Below are positions 7,398-15,655 of a stretch of 64,000 bases of DNA, piece after piece; the first letter of the stretch is position 1; each line of letters opens with the position of its first letter. A program made the translations under genes and the position numbers. The DNA is taken from contig JAQXDW010000151.1 in NCBI GenBank assembly GCA_029251165.1, positions 248,001 to 312,000 of the forward strand, in the 5' to 3' direction. Source of the stretch: Myxococcota bacterium. GTDB lineage: Bacteria > Myxococcota_A > UBA796. The notes beneath the pieces are model-generated. The model did no database searches and was not told the DNA's origin. It was given only the letters and a program-made list of their open reading frames with translations.

Positions 7398-8929
7398 TCT
7401 GCCCAGGACTCCGGGCCACCGTAGATCCCCTGGTCGGAGCGGGTGCCGTCGAGATCGGTGGCCGAGGCGGAGCCCGCGTCGATGCTCGGGGAGCCATCGG
7501 AGAGGTGCCAGTCGCCGGGCAGGACCGGGGAGACGAACATCGGATCGAGGGCAATGGAGGTGCCATCAGTGGGCTCTGACAGGCCGATGTAGTCGGCGCC
7601 GATGTTGTCGTAGAGGTTGTTGTAGGTGCCGCTGAAGCTGGAGGAGCCGAGTCCGGCCAGGCCGCCGCCGCCGCTGAGCTGGTAGGCGATGCTGCTGGTC
7701 AGCGACAGGGTGCTGGCGGGTCCGACCCAGGCTCCGCCCCCCTCGAGGGCACTGCACTGCGACATCACCAGCCAGTTGCCGGTGATGTTTCCGCCTTCAT
7801 CCGTCGCGATGCAGCCACCAGAGTCGCTGGCGATGTTGCCGATGAAGCCGGTGTTGGTCGCGAAGAGGCTGCCGCCGAGCACCATCACGCCGGCGCCGTC
7901 GGTGGCGGTGTTGCTGCTCAGCCAGGCCCGCGTGAGGCTCACCGCAGAGCTGAGATCGACGAACACCCCCCCGCCCTGATCGGCGTGGTTTCCAGAGATG
8001 GTGACGTCGGTAATTCCGGCGGTGCCGTTCTCCACACAGATCCCGCCGCCGTAGGAGTCGGTGTACCAGGAGTCGATGCCGTCAGAGCTTGAGGCGGCAT
8101 CCGGCAAGATGTTGTCTGTGATCACCAGGTCCCGGAGGGTCGGATCCGCTCCGGAGATGAACACACCGCCGCCGCAGTAGATGTCGAAGTACTCGGTGCA
8201 GTCATACATCGAGGTGCAGGCCCAGGAGGTGGTCTCCTGGGAGAACCGACCGGTGCCGCCGGTGAGGGTGAAGCCCTCGAGGATGGCCTCCTCGGACTCC
8301 GCGATGGTGAACCGGACCACCGAGCTGCCCTGGCCGGTGGCGTCGATGATGGTCTGCTCAGCCCCCTCGACCCCGAAGACGTAGAGGTCTTTGCCGTCGA
8401 AGGTGACCGACTCGGTGTAGGTGCCTGGATAGACCGCGACGCAAGACGTGGCGGTGGTGATCCCGCCTTGGATGGTCTCGAGGGGGGCATCGATGGAGCC
8501 GAGCCCGGTGGGTGAGCCGGTGAGCTGATCGACGACGACCGGCTCAGTGGGATCGTCGTCGTCGCAGTCCAGGGTGTTCTGGGTGTAGCCCAAGATCGGG
8601 TAGCAGAGGGTCCGGGGGCTGCTGGCATCGCCGTAGCCGTCGCCGTCTGCATCGGCATAGAACACGGTGCCAGCGGTGAGGTCGTCGTCCTCTTCGTCGA
8701 TGAGTTCGTCGCAGTCGTTGTCCGCGCCGTCACAGATCTCCACACCGCCGGGGTAGCTCTCTGCGTCGGTGTCGTCGCAGTCGCCGTCCTCTATCGAGAA
8801 GCCGTCGCCGTCGCCGTCGGTGGTGGTGTCGGTCGTGTCCTCGCCCTCATCGCCATCTGTGCCCGCGATGAGGGTGGTATCCAAGCCAACGGTGCAGCCC
8901 ACAGTCAGGAGGGGAAGAAGTCGATACAT
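7394..8929 (-). CDS. MopE-type metal-binding / parallel beta-helix surface lipoprotein
   Basis: A 511-residue lipoprotein (MYRLLPLLTVGC). After a Thr/Asp linker come two putative metal-binding segments of the MopE type: DGDGFSIEDGDCDD, with the following EICDGADNDCDELIDE, and then YADADGDGYGD with LDCDDDD. From about residue 130 there is a right-handed beta-helix: repeated rungs such as ILEGFTLTGGTG, LRDLVITDN and ITDVTISGNHADQGGGVF, as in pectate-lyase-like and Pmp-type adhesins. The family is typical of Myxococcota cell surfaces. The ORF can be extended to 8989, but the -10 element TATAAT lies inside that extension, 7 bases before ATG 8929. The gene is followed by an overlapping lipoprotein gene. 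Confidence 0.87.
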   Translation of the reverse strand: MYRLLPLLTVGCTVGLDTTLIAGTDGDEGEDTTDTTTDGDGDGFSIEDGDCDDTDAESYPGGVEICDGADNDCDELIDEEDDDLTAGTVFYADADGDGYGDASSPRTLCYPILGYTQNTLDCDDDDPTEPVVVDQLTGSPTGLGSIDAPLETIQGGITTATSCVAVYPGTYTESVTFDGKDLYVFGVEGAEQTIIDATGQGSSVVRFTIAESEEAILEGFTLTGGTGRFSQETTSWACTSMYDCTEYFDIYCGGGVFISGADPTLRDLVITDNILPDAASSSDGIDSWYTDSYGGGICVENGTAGITDVTISGNHADQGGGVFVDLSSAVSLTRAWLSSNTATDGAGVMVLGGSLFATNTGFIGNIASDSGGCIATDEGGNITGNWLVMSQCSALEGGGAWVGPASTLSLTSSIAYQLSGGGGLAGLGSSSFSGTYNNLYDNIGADYIGLSEPTDGTSIALDPMFVSPVLPGDWHLSDGSPSIDAGSASATDLDGTRSDQGIYGGPESWAE

Positions 8930-8942
8930 GGCTGGGATTATA
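8930..8942 (-). promoter_or_regulatory. Consensus TATAAT -10 element with leaderless spacing
   Basis: On the minus strand TATAAT (8942-8937) is followed by 7 bases and the ATG at 8929. This is the best consensus -10 hexamer in the window and leaves no room for a Shine-Dalgarno sequence. Confidence 0.6.
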
Positions 8943-9097
8943 GCCACTTGAGCAGGAGACGGCGCGGACGACGTGTCCACAGGACTCAAGCCGACCGCCG
9001 CCGCATCTGCGGTTGCCGACCGGATGCCCCATGGCCGGCTCGAAGCATCCCAGCGCTCGGGGCGCGATTCGCTGGGCTCGGCTCGGCATAAGCGCGC

Positions 9098-9109
9098 TAT
9101 AGTCCAGCG
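9098..9109 (+). promoter_or_regulatory. TATAGT -10 element with leaderless spacing
   Basis: TATAGT at 9098-9103 is followed by 6 bases and the ATG at 9110. It is divergent from the TATAAT promoter of the beta-helix gene in the same intergenic region. Confidence 0.58.
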
Positions 9110-9682
9110 ATGCGCACCACTATCCTCCTGCTGCTCGCCGTCGGCTGCGGCGACAACGATGCCCCTGACTCTGCCACCCCACCCGCCGAGGCCGACGCCG
9201 ACACCGACGCCGACACCGACGCCGACTCGGATGCCGACACCGACGCCGACACCGACGCCGATGCCGACATGCCCGACGATCCGCGGCCGTTCACCATCAC
9301 CGTCTCCGGGGAGTACACCGGCACGCTGAGCTTCGACGAGGTCTCGTGTAGCAACCCGCTGGGCTCGTCAAACTTCAGCATCTTCTGGCGAGACTCCTCC
9401 GACAGTCACTTCTTCGTGCTCGTCGGCCAGATGCTCGGCACGCTCGACGGCACTGGCACCTACGACGCCTCGGCGGTCACCGTGAAGCTCCAGGAAGAGG
9501 CCGGCGGCAACGGAAACTACTTTGCCTCCAGCGCCAGCGACACCGTCAGCTTCACCATCGATCACATCGACGAGCAGAACGAAGACGTGCGCACAGCCTG
9601 GGGGAGCTACACCGTCAGCGGACTCAGCGGCGCGGTGTCGTTCTCCGAGGCGGTCCCGATCTGGTGCCCGAGCATCAACTGA
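9110..9682 (+). CDS. Lipoprotein with (DADT)n linker, unknown function
   Basis: A 190-residue lipoprotein; the signal peptide is MRTTILLLLAVGC (Cys13). An acidic DADTD repeat linker (about residues 28-53) leads into a domain of about 135 residues that looks beta-rich (FTITVSGEYTGTLSFDEVSC, YDASAVTVKLQEEAG, VSFTIDHID). Its signal and linker resemble those of the gene at 6265, but the C-terminal domains differ clearly. The function is unknown. It converges with the acyltransferase gene, with a strong hairpin between them. Confidence 0.78.
   Translation: MRTTILLLLAVGCGDNDAPDSATPPAEADADTDADTDADSDADTDADTDADADMPDDPRPFTITVSGEYTGTLSFDEVSCSNPLGSSNFSIFWRDSSDSHFFVLVGQMLGTLDGTGTYDASAVTVKLQEEAGGNGNYFASSASDTVSFTIDHIDEQNEDVRTAWGSYTVSGLSGAVSFSEAVPIWCPSIN
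9191..9267 (+). repeat. Asp/Thr codon repeat encoding a DADTD linker
   Basis: Tandem gccgacaccgac-type units of 12 bases, the second of three such arrays in the window. Confidence 0.85.
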
Positions 9683-9698
9683 GCCCAGCCGCCGCCGG

Positions 9699-9725
9699 CT
9701 GACCGCACCCGTTCCGTGCGGTCAG
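9699..9725. terminator. Hairpin between convergent genes (possible bidirectional terminator)
   Basis: CTGACCGCAC at 9699-9708 pairs perfectly with GTGCGGTCAG at 9716-9725 across a 7-base loop. It lies between the stop of the lipoprotein gene and the end of the acyltransferase gene, and the right arm includes the acyltransferase stop codon. There is no T tract, so intrinsic termination is uncertain. Confidence 0.5.
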
Positions 9726-10918
9726 GCCTGCTTGCGCCAGTGGTTGACGAAGTGGACCCACTTCACGACCGACTCCTCGGCCATGGACAGCTCGATGGCC
9801 TGCGACTTCGTCCGAAACTGAAGCCGACGCCGCATGTCGACGGTCGCGACCGTGATGTCGGACAGCGGCACCGACCAGGCAGCCTCGCCGCTGGGCGCAA
9901 CCATCGACATCGTCTCATCGGTCAGCCGCAGACGCCCGTCAGCGATGGTATGCATCTCGTCGCCGCTGACGTCGAACAGGGTCGCCGGGTCGCTGAGCAG
10001 GACCGTTCCGTCTCGGCGGTGCTGGCTCGCATCGGCGATCCAGGTCTCCGAGAGGCGCGCAGACTGCTGCTGTAGGGCTTCTCCGAGCGGGAGCGAGCCG
10101 CTGCTGCCGTGCAGGACGTGGTCGGAGTCGAGCCGCCAGGATGAGGCACAGTGCTGGCAGGTCGTGGTGTTGCCCTGAGATCGGAGGCCCTCGACGACGC
10201 CACAAGCTGGACAGGCATACAAGACGTTCTCCACCCCCTCCGCCAGCCGACGCCCCCGCACCGACCAGCCCTGCAGCGGGTCAACCCGAGTGCGCTCGAT
10301 GACGTACTGGCGGAGCTCCTTGAGGTTGGGGCGACGGCCAAAGTCCCGAGGCGGATCGAATTCGACGTGGACCCGACCATGGCGCATCGCCGCCCCCCAG
10401 CGGGGGGCCTGACGGTAGGCGTTGATGAGTCGGGCGGTGACCACCGGAACGCCCATCAGGCGGATCAGCTTCTCGATGCCTGGGAGCACATCGCTGTTGT
10501 GGCCATCCCAGGTCCGCAGCCCCTCCGGGAACAGGCCGATCGCGGCGCCCTCTTCGGCCCATGCCTTGAGGCGTCGGATGGACTTCATGTCCGAGGCGAG
10601 CTTCTTTCGGGGCACCACCGCTGCAATCTGGAGCACCCGCGAGATCACCGGCTCCTGCATCAGCGAGCGGGTGGCGAGGAAGTGGACCTGCCGCTTCGCC
10701 GCGATGATGAGGGTGATCGGATCGAGCATCCCGACGTGGTTGGAGAGCACCAGCACCGGGCCGGACCGGGGGACATTCTCCCAGCCCTCTGATGTCACCC
10801 GATGCCAGGGCCAGAGCGAACCACGAAACACCGGGATCAGCCGATGGACACGCTTCTCGACCTTGAGCTTGTTCTCTGGCGAGGCCTCAAGGACCATTCG
10901 ACTGTGCTTCAGGGGCAC
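9722..10918 (-). CDS. PlsC-type 1-acylglycerol-phosphate acyltransferase with C-terminal zinc ribbon
   Basis: A 398-residue protein. Residues about 40-220 form a PlsC/LPLAT domain: NHVGMLD (HX4D, H61-D66) is the catalytic motif and FPEGLRTWDG (130-139) is the substrate-binding motif. It should acylate a lysophospholipid or related glycerol lipid at the inner membrane. The remaining part is unusual. It has a CPACG ... CQHC pair near residues 235-262 that looks like a zinc ribbon, then a beta-rich tail with a possible PH-like pattern. The start is GTG 10918, 12 bases after the Nudix gene; ATG at codon 8 is an alternative. The two genes are likely co-transcribed. Confidence 0.85.
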   Translation of the reverse strand: MPLKHSRMVLEASPENKLKVEKRVHRLIPVFRGSLWPWHRVTSEGWENVPRSGPVLVLSNHVGMLDPITLIIAAKRQVHFLATRSLMQEPVISRVLQIAAVVPRKKLASDMKSIRRLKAWAEEGAAIGLFPEGLRTWDGHNSDVLPGIEKLIRLMGVPVVTARLINAYRQAPRWGAAMRHGRVHVEFDPPRDFGRRPNLKELRQYVIERTRVDPLQGWSVRGRRLAEGVENVLYACPACGVVEGLRSQGNTTTCQHCASSWRLDSDHVLHGSSGSLPLGEALQQQSARLSETWIADASQHRRDGTVLLSDPATLFDVSGDEMHTIADGRLRLTDETMSMVAPSGEAAWSVPLSDITVATVDMRRRLQFRTKSQAIELSMAEESVVKWVHFVNHWRKQA

Positions 10919-10930
10919 AACGAGCCTGTC

Positions 10931-11665
10931 CTACACTTCATCGCGGAGCAGCGCGATGCAGTACTCCTGGACACGGGCAAACAGCCCCTCGTCCTCGATG
11001 TCGCTGTAGGTCGCGCCCCCGGCATCCTCTTCGTAGGCGAACAGGGCGATCTCCAGCGGCTCGTCGTCGTCATCAGACGTCATGGACGCATGTGGAGAGA
11101 GCATCGCAAAGTTCTGTCCATCAATCTCCACGACCGCCAGCAGCGCAAAGACACGGCAGGAGCCGTCCTCGTCTTCCAGCTCGACCAGTTCTTCTTCGCG
11201 GAACTCTGAGGACTCATCCAGCCCCGCAGGCTCGGTTGCATCTGGCATCGAAACCTCCCGGCGCGGTGTATCACGAACCGCCGAAAAGAGAGCACGATTG
11301 TAGTCACCAAAGCTCCCAGCCAGCAGCGCATCTTGCGGTGACCAGGAGACCACGCCCTCCTCGTTGACTCCGAGCGTCGGAGTCCCTGGGTCAACGTCAC
11401 AGACGAACGTCACCGCGATTCGAGTGCGGGCTCTCGCGATGAACACGGCGCGAAGGTGCTCGGCGGACAGCGAGAGCCCCGCTTCCTCTTTAGCCTCTCG
11501 GATGATCGCGTTCTTGAGGGTGGTCTCCTCATCTGCACCCAAATCCTCCGGCTCCACTCCGCCGCCGATCAGCCCCACGTCGGTGCGCTCGTGGGGGCGA
11601 GAGATGGTGAGAATGCGACCGGCATCATCGCGGACCAGCAGGCAGACGGCGTGGGTTGTGTGCAT
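10931..11665 (-). CDS. Nudix hydrolase fused to a DUF1292-like domain
   Basis: A 244-residue protein. The N-terminal half is a Nudix domain: GGGVEPED opens the box and REAKEEAGL supplies the metal-binding Glu residues (an insertion in the loop makes the box slightly long). Such enzymes hydrolyse nucleoside diphosphates linked to other groups. The C-terminal 90 residues (from ELEDEDGSCRVFALL to IEDEGLFARVQEYC) resemble the small DUF1292 family: an acidic beta-rich module with a FAYEED segment and a terminal helix. I do not know this fusion from a characterised protein. The ATG at 11665 follows a leaderless-type -10 element. It lies upstream of the acyltransferase and is probably in one transcript with it. 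Confidence 0.8.
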   Translation of the reverse strand: MHTTHAVCLLVRDDAGRILTISRPHERTDVGLIGGGVEPEDLGADEETTLKNAIIREAKEEAGLSLSAEHLRAVFIARARTRIAVTFVCDVDPGTPTLGVNEEGVVSWSPQDALLAGSFGDYNRALFSAVRDTPRREVSMPDATEPAGLDESSEFREEELVELEDEDGSCRVFALLAVVEIDGQNFAMLSPHASMTSDDDDEPLEIALFAYEEDAGGATYSDIEDEGLFARVQEYCIALLRDEV

Positions 11666-11677
11666 GGTGGGAGCTTA
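11666..11677 (-). promoter_or_regulatory. Predicted -10 element of the Nudix gene, leaderless architecture
   Basis: TAAGCT (11677-11672, minus strand), then 6 bases, then the ATG at 11665. Confidence 0.45.
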
Positions 11678-11710
11678 TCCGGTTGATACCGTGCCTCGAC
11701 AGGAGCCCGC

Positions 11711-11907
11711 ATGCGATGGAGATCGCTCATGGCGGCAGCCGTGGTCATGCTCGGGTCAACCTCGTGCTGCCCCGGGGCCCCCGAGACCTCACCCAGGTCC
11801 TGCTGAAGGCCGACGCCTTCACGGAGACCATCGCAGCGGTGATGGGCGGCAGCCTGGTGACGTTCCTGGAGGCCAACCTCTCCGAGGCTACTGCGGCGGC
11901 GGAGTGA
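11711..11907 (+). pseudogene. Small lipoprotein-like gene, probably frameshifted
   Basis: ATG 11711 has a good ribosome site (AGGAG, 5-base spacing) and begins a signal-peptide-like sequence, MRWRSLMAAAVVMLGSTSC, but the frame stops after 30 codons. Moving to the neighbouring frame in the run of C and G around 11765-11785 gives a continuous product of about 65 residues ending FLEANLSEATAAAE. One missing base in that homopolymer run would explain it. It may be an assembly error or a real lesion. No function can be given. Confidence 0.35.
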
Positions 11908-12389
11908 AGCGGTCCTCAAGCGGCATCGCGGCGTCCTGGAGATCCCTCAGCAGTCCCTCGACCAGCGCAGCGACACACTCTGGTCGGTCACGGCTGGCCT
12001 GGACCATCACCTGAGCCATGGGACCAGCGTACCCCTCCAGCACAGCACCATCCGCCAGCCCCTGCGGTGTCTCTGTGCAGAGGTTGGAGGCGACCATCAC
12101 CCTCATCGGCCCCTGATCCTTGCTGCGCGTCACCACGAAGGGGGTTCCCGGATCGAGGTGCGGCAGGTCCGCTGTGTGGATCGACCGCTCCGCAGCGCCC
12201 CCATCAGGGCCCTCCTGGAAAGCCCACGGCGGAGACCTCACCGAGGTCAATTCCGTTGAGCTGAACGGGCTGACCGACCGCCAGGCCGTCAGCGCTGGAG
12301 AGGTTCACCGTGATGCTGGGTTGCGCCTGACCGGCACAGACCATCGCAAACAGTGAGCCGGCGAGCGTGACCAACAGAAGCGTCTTCAT
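11888..12389 (-). pseudogene. Secreted MlaD/MCE-like protein, frameshifted
   Basis: ATG 12389 starts a clear signal peptide (MKTLLLVTLAGSLFAMVC) followed by VNLSSADGLAVGQPVQLNGIDLGEV. This matches the core of the MlaD/MCE domain (D-G-L-x-x-G-x-x-V, N-G-x-x-x-G-x-V). The frame then stops at 12204. The adjacent minus frame continues without a stop from this point to 11888 (LPHLDPGTPFVVTRSKD, CVAALVEGLL). The two pieces overlap near 12205-12220 and together would give about 167 residues. An extra base there, real or an error, breaks the gene. An MCE-like protein would handle lipids in the periplasm. Confidence 0.5.
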
Positions 12390-12646
12390 CTCTCTCCTCC
12401 CCGCAGCAGGGTGCCGGCGCTCGCTGTGATCGATTGCCTGAATTCAGCGCCGCGCACCGTTCCCCATGGCACGAGACTGCTGACGGTGGAGACCCACACT
12501 GTGCGGCAGCCCCAGAGACCCCGCCCCGCCAGGGGGCAGGGCACTGCATGATGCCATCTGATGCGTGGGACACTGACAGAGAGACCGCCCCCGCAAACGG
12601 CCGCACCGGCCTGCGCGGTCCAGCACTTCTGTGCAATCATCTCGCG

Positions 12647-13237
12647 ATGCTGCTCCTGCTCGCCTGCACCAGTCCGACTCTGGAGGCCACCATGCTCATC
12701 CCCTCCGATCCCCTGGGAACGGCCCTCGAATTCTCAGCCACAGTCCGCATCGACCCCCGCTCAAGCAGCAAGCGCCTCCAGGGCGTATGGCTGGAGCGCG
12801 CTGACGGCACACGGTGGCTGATCGACTACCGCGCGCGAGACTGCTGGCGTCCGCTGGAGGACATCGCCGTGACCGCCATCGGAGAGCGGTATGAGCCGCA
12901 GGGACAGGCCATCTCCGCGCCACACTTTCGGGTCAGCATGCTGCAGGTGCTCACGGTGACTCCCGAGGCTACCGTCGTCGCAGTCGGACCAGAGCAGGTG
13001 ATGACCGGAACCCTGCAGACTTCAGCCGGCGCACCTGGGACCAAGAGCGAGGGGAGCACTTGGATGGTGTTCCAGAATGCCGACGGACCGAGCGGGCCGC
13101 TGTACAACCCCTCCGCCCTCGGCAGCCTGACCGGAGCGGTCACCCTGACGGTTCGCGAGGTCGAGCTGTCCCCGTTCTCTACCCACATCGGCGGCCCTCA
13201 GTTCTGCATCCTCAACGCCCGGAGCGTGACCCCATGA
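12647..13237 (+). CDS. Hypothetical lipoprotein upstream of the FAD oxidase
   Basis: A 196-residue predicted lipoprotein. The start at 12647 gives an extremely short signal, MLLLLAC (Cys7), followed by a beta-rich mature protein with three Cys residues. An open frame continues upstream to 12434 but reads as non-coding. No family was recognised. Its TGA overlaps the ATG of the next gene (ATGA at 13234), so it is translationally coupled to the flavoprotein and may be its partner or simply share its promoter. Confidence 0.68.
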   Translation: MLLLLACTSPTLEATMLIPSDPLGTALEFSATVRIDPRSSSKRLQGVWLERADGTRWLIDYRARDCWRPLEDIAVTAIGERYEPQGQAISAPHFRVSMLQVLTVTPEATVVAVGPEQVMTGTLQTSAGAPGTKSEGSTWMVFQNADGPSGPLYNPSALGSLTGAVTLTVREVELSPFSTHIGGPQFCILNARSVTP

Positions 13238-14622
13238 GCCTGCTCGACGACCTCCGCGATGCACTCGACGACCGCCTGTGCCTGGATCCCGATGTCCTCG
13301 ACGCACACCGTCACGATGCCTGGGCGCTGTCCCAGATCCGCGATCAGCGTGGGGATCCGCCGCCGCGTCCCCTCGCCGTCGTCGCCGCAGCCTCGACCGC
13401 AGATGTCCAGACCACCCTGCGGCTGTGCCGTCGTGCCGGCGCGAGCGTGGTGCCGTTTGGCGCCGGCTCTGGCGTGGTCGGCGGGGTGTCGACCGCTGCC
13501 GATCAGGTCGTGCTGTCGACGGCGAAGATGTCGGGCCTCGTCTCACTGAGCACTGAGGACCTCACCGCGACCTTCCTCGCGGGCACACGCGGCGACGTCG
13601 CCGAGGCCATCTGCCAGGAAGCTGGCCTGACCATCGGACACTGGCCACAGTCCATTGCCCTGTCCAGCGTCGGCGGCTGGGTCGCGACTCGGGCCTCCGG
13701 ACAGCTCTCCACTGGCTACGGCAACATCGAGGACATCGTGCTCGATCTGGAGGTTGTGCTTCCCGACGGCCAGGTCCTGACCACGAAGCGTATTCCCCGC
13801 GCCGCCGCAGGCCCCGATCTGCGACATCTTTTCCTCGGAAGTGAAGGAACCACTGGGGTCATCACCACAGTCACCTTCTCGCTGCGTCCGCTGCCGGCAG
13901 CCTCTCGGGGCGCAGCGATCCACTTCGCCACCCTCACCGATGGCCTCGATGCGATCCGTCGCATCCTCCGAGAGGGCTGGCGTCCGACGGTGGTTCGGCT
14001 GTACGACGCAGCCGAGACCCGTCGCCAGTTTGATGCCTGGTGCCCCGACGGTCGCTGCATCCTCCTGATGCTGCACGAGGGTCCCGCCGGACTCGTAGAG
14101 GCCCAGGAGGCCGGATGTGCTGTGCTCTGTCAGACCACCGGCACCGCGACCGACGTCGCCGCTGTCGACAGCTGGCTGGCGGTCCGAAACCACGTCCCGA
14201 CCCTCGGACAGCTCTCCGCCATCGGTCTGGTGGTCGACACCATCGAGGTCTCCGCAGCCTGGAGTCGCATCGGTGCCGTCTACGATGCCGTGACCGCCTC
14301 GCTGTCCGAGGTACCCGAACTCGTCGCAGTCTCCGCTCACGCAAGCCACGCCTACCGCTCCGGGGTCAACCTCTACTTCACCTTCGTCGCCCAGCCCGCA
14401 GCACGCGCGGAGATGGAGCGGGTGTACACCGAGTGCTGGCGGAGGACCATGGAGTCCACCGCTGCAGCCGGCGGCGGCATCTCTCACCACCACGGCATCG
14501 GGCGGGTCCGACGAGACTTCATGCCTCAGGAGCTCGGGGCGGTCGGGGTTGACGTCCTGCGGCGCCTGAAGACCGCGCTGGATCCAGACGGCATCCTCAA
14601 CCCCGGCGTGATGATCCCGTGA
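13234..14622 (+). CDS. FAD-binding oxidase, alkyldihydroxyacetonephosphate synthase-like
   Basis: A 462-residue flavoprotein of the VAO/PCMH family. The FAD-binding part has VVPFGAGSGVVGGV (about residues 77-90) and SSVGGWVATRASGQ with STGYGNIED. The C-terminal cap has the ISHHHGIGRVRRDFM motif and ends ALDPDGILNPGVM. The His-rich HHHGIG segment followed by a basic stretch is typical of alkyl-DHAP synthase (AGPS), which swaps an acyl for an alkyl chain in ether lipid synthesis, rather than of GlcD/D-lactate dehydrogenase, though those remain possible. Ether lipids are known in myxobacteria. The start codon overlaps the preceding stop, and the end overlaps the GIY-YIG gene, giving a three-gene operon. 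Confidence 0.85.
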   Translation: MSLLDDLRDALDDRLCLDPDVLDAHRHDAWALSQIRDQRGDPPPRPLAVVAAASTADVQTTLRLCRRAGASVVPFGAGSGVVGGVSTAADQVVLSTAKMSGLVSLSTEDLTATFLAGTRGDVAEAICQEAGLTIGHWPQSIALSSVGGWVATRASGQLSTGYGNIEDIVLDLEVVLPDGQVLTTKRIPRAAAGPDLRHLFLGSEGTTGVITTVTFSLRPLPAASRGAAIHFATLTDGLDAIRRILREGWRPTVVRLYDAAETRRQFDAWCPDGRCILLMLHEGPAGLVEAQEAGCAVLCQTTGTATDVAAVDSWLAVRNHVPTLGQLSAIGLVVDTIEVSAAWSRIGAVYDAVTASLSEVPELVAVSAHASHAYRSGVNLYFTFVAQPAARAEMERVYTECWRRTMESTAAAGGGISHHHGIGRVRRDFMPQELGAVGVDVLRRLKTALDPDGILNPGVMIP

Positions 14623-14870
14623 GCTGGCAGGTCTACGTGCTGCACTCGGAGCGCCTGAGCCGAACGTATGTGGGCATCACCACCGATCTCGACCGCCGGC
14701 TAGCCCAACACAACGGCGAGAAAAGCGGCGGCGCACGCTCCACGCGGTCCGGTCGACCGTGGGTGGTCGCCACGGCGTATGGTCCCTACGAGACCCGCAG
14801 CGAGGCGAGCCGGGTGGAGTATCGGGTCAAGAGGATGCGGGGGCTGAAGCGCCTGGAGTACTGCGGGTAG
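14619..14870 (+). CDS. GIY-YIG nuclease-domain protein
   Basis: An 83-residue protein consisting of one GIY-YIG domain: the strands carry VYVLHS and TYVGIT, followed by DLDRRLAQHN, with a conserved Arg in the helix and a Glu near the end (EYRVKRM). It resembles the single-domain YhbQ/YazA type. These proteins are predicted nucleases with an unclear role. The GTG start overlaps the TGA of the FAD oxidase (GTGA). Confidence 0.85.
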   Translation: MSWQVYVLHSERLSRTYVGITTDLDRRLAQHNGEKSGGARSTRSGRPWVVATAYGPYETRSEASRVEYRVKRMRGLKRLEYCG

Positions 14871-14880
14871 CGGAGTGCTG

Positions 14881-15633
14881 CTACTCTTCTGCGACCCGAC
14901 CGGTCTGATACCGCTTCGCGGTCTCCTTGAGCTTGACGAGGAACCGCCGCTCCAGCGCCACGAGGTGCTCAGACTCCTTCCAGACCTCCGTCGAGAATGC
15001 CTCCAGCGCAGTCCCGAGGTCTCCAGGATCAGACTCGACCTGCTCCAGCGCAGCCCCGACAGCCGCCTCGGGCACCGGATCCTTCCGAGCCGTGCGCCCG
15101 ATCGTCCAGAGCCCCCGTGCAGCAATCCGCAGCGAGGCCCGGCTCCCAGAGAACGCGCGGCGAAGGAGCTCCGTAAGACGCTTCGTGTCCGTCTCTGCGC
15201 AGGTCTCCTCGATCGCGAGGGCGACCGGCCACAGCCGGTGCTCATCGGACAGCTCACGGGCCGTCAGCAGGTTTCCTTGGGCTGCAAACTGGACAAGGTA
15301 TCCCCGGTGGAACCACCTGCTGGACTCATCCAAGAAGTCCTTAAAAGCGAGGAAGAAGAATATCTTCTTAAGAATTTTCTTGATTGGATACAGGACGAGA
15401 GCGTACAGACAGCCCAGCGGACAGCCGGTGCGCTCACGGGTCAGGCGGTCCAGCGCGATGCTGTCTGCCTCGCAGTCGTGGTGAGCGAGGATCTGGTTGA
15501 GCATCCGGCGAACGACGAAGCCCTGGATGATGTCGTCGATGAACGGCAAGGGGATGAGCTTGCACAGCCCGGCGAGGGTGCTGTACAGAACCAGCGTCGA
15601 ACGCCAGGGGATGTCTTCAGTGGCCTCAGACAT
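14881..15633 (-). CDS. Hypothetical membrane-associated protein
   Basis: A 250-residue protein. The N-terminal half has two hydrophobic segments: around residues 12-35 (LVLYSTLAGLCKLIPLPFIDDI) and 75-95 (YALVLYPIKKILKKIFFFLAF). The second contains a Lys-rich turn. The C-terminal half is helical and charged. No family was recognised. ATG 15633 was preferred over the longer frame to 15726, because a TAGTCT -10-like element lies 7 bases before it and the extra residues look non-coding. It lies 22 bases after the next lipoprotein gene, on the same strand. Confidence 0.7.
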   Translation of the reverse strand: MSEATEDIPWRSTLVLYSTLAGLCKLIPLPFIDDIIQGFVVRRMLNQILAHHDCEADSIALDRLTRERTGCPLGCLYALVLYPIKKILKKIFFFLAFKDFLDESSRWFHRGYLVQFAAQGNLLTARELSDEHRLWPVALAIEETCAETDTKRLTELLRRAFSGSRASLRIAARGLWTIGRTARKDPVPEAAVGAALEQVESDPGDLGTALEAFSTEVWKESEHLVALERRFLVKLKETAKRYQTGRVAEE

Positions 15634-15646
15634 GCCCTGGAGACTA
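15634..15646 (-). promoter_or_regulatory. Predicted -10 element, leaderless architecture
   Basis: TAGTCT (15646-15641, minus strand) is followed by 7 bases and the ATG at 15633. Confidence 0.4.
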
Positions 15647-15655
15647 CCAGATCTG

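Noticed and set aside
8930-8989. 20-residue upstream extension of the beta-helix lipoprotein
   Set aside because: The TATAAT -10 element lies inside it and the lipobox fits the shorter start.
13060-13233. Upstream extension of the FAD oxidase frame
   Set aside because: It overlaps the coupled lipoprotein gene; the ATGA overlap at 13234 is the natural start.
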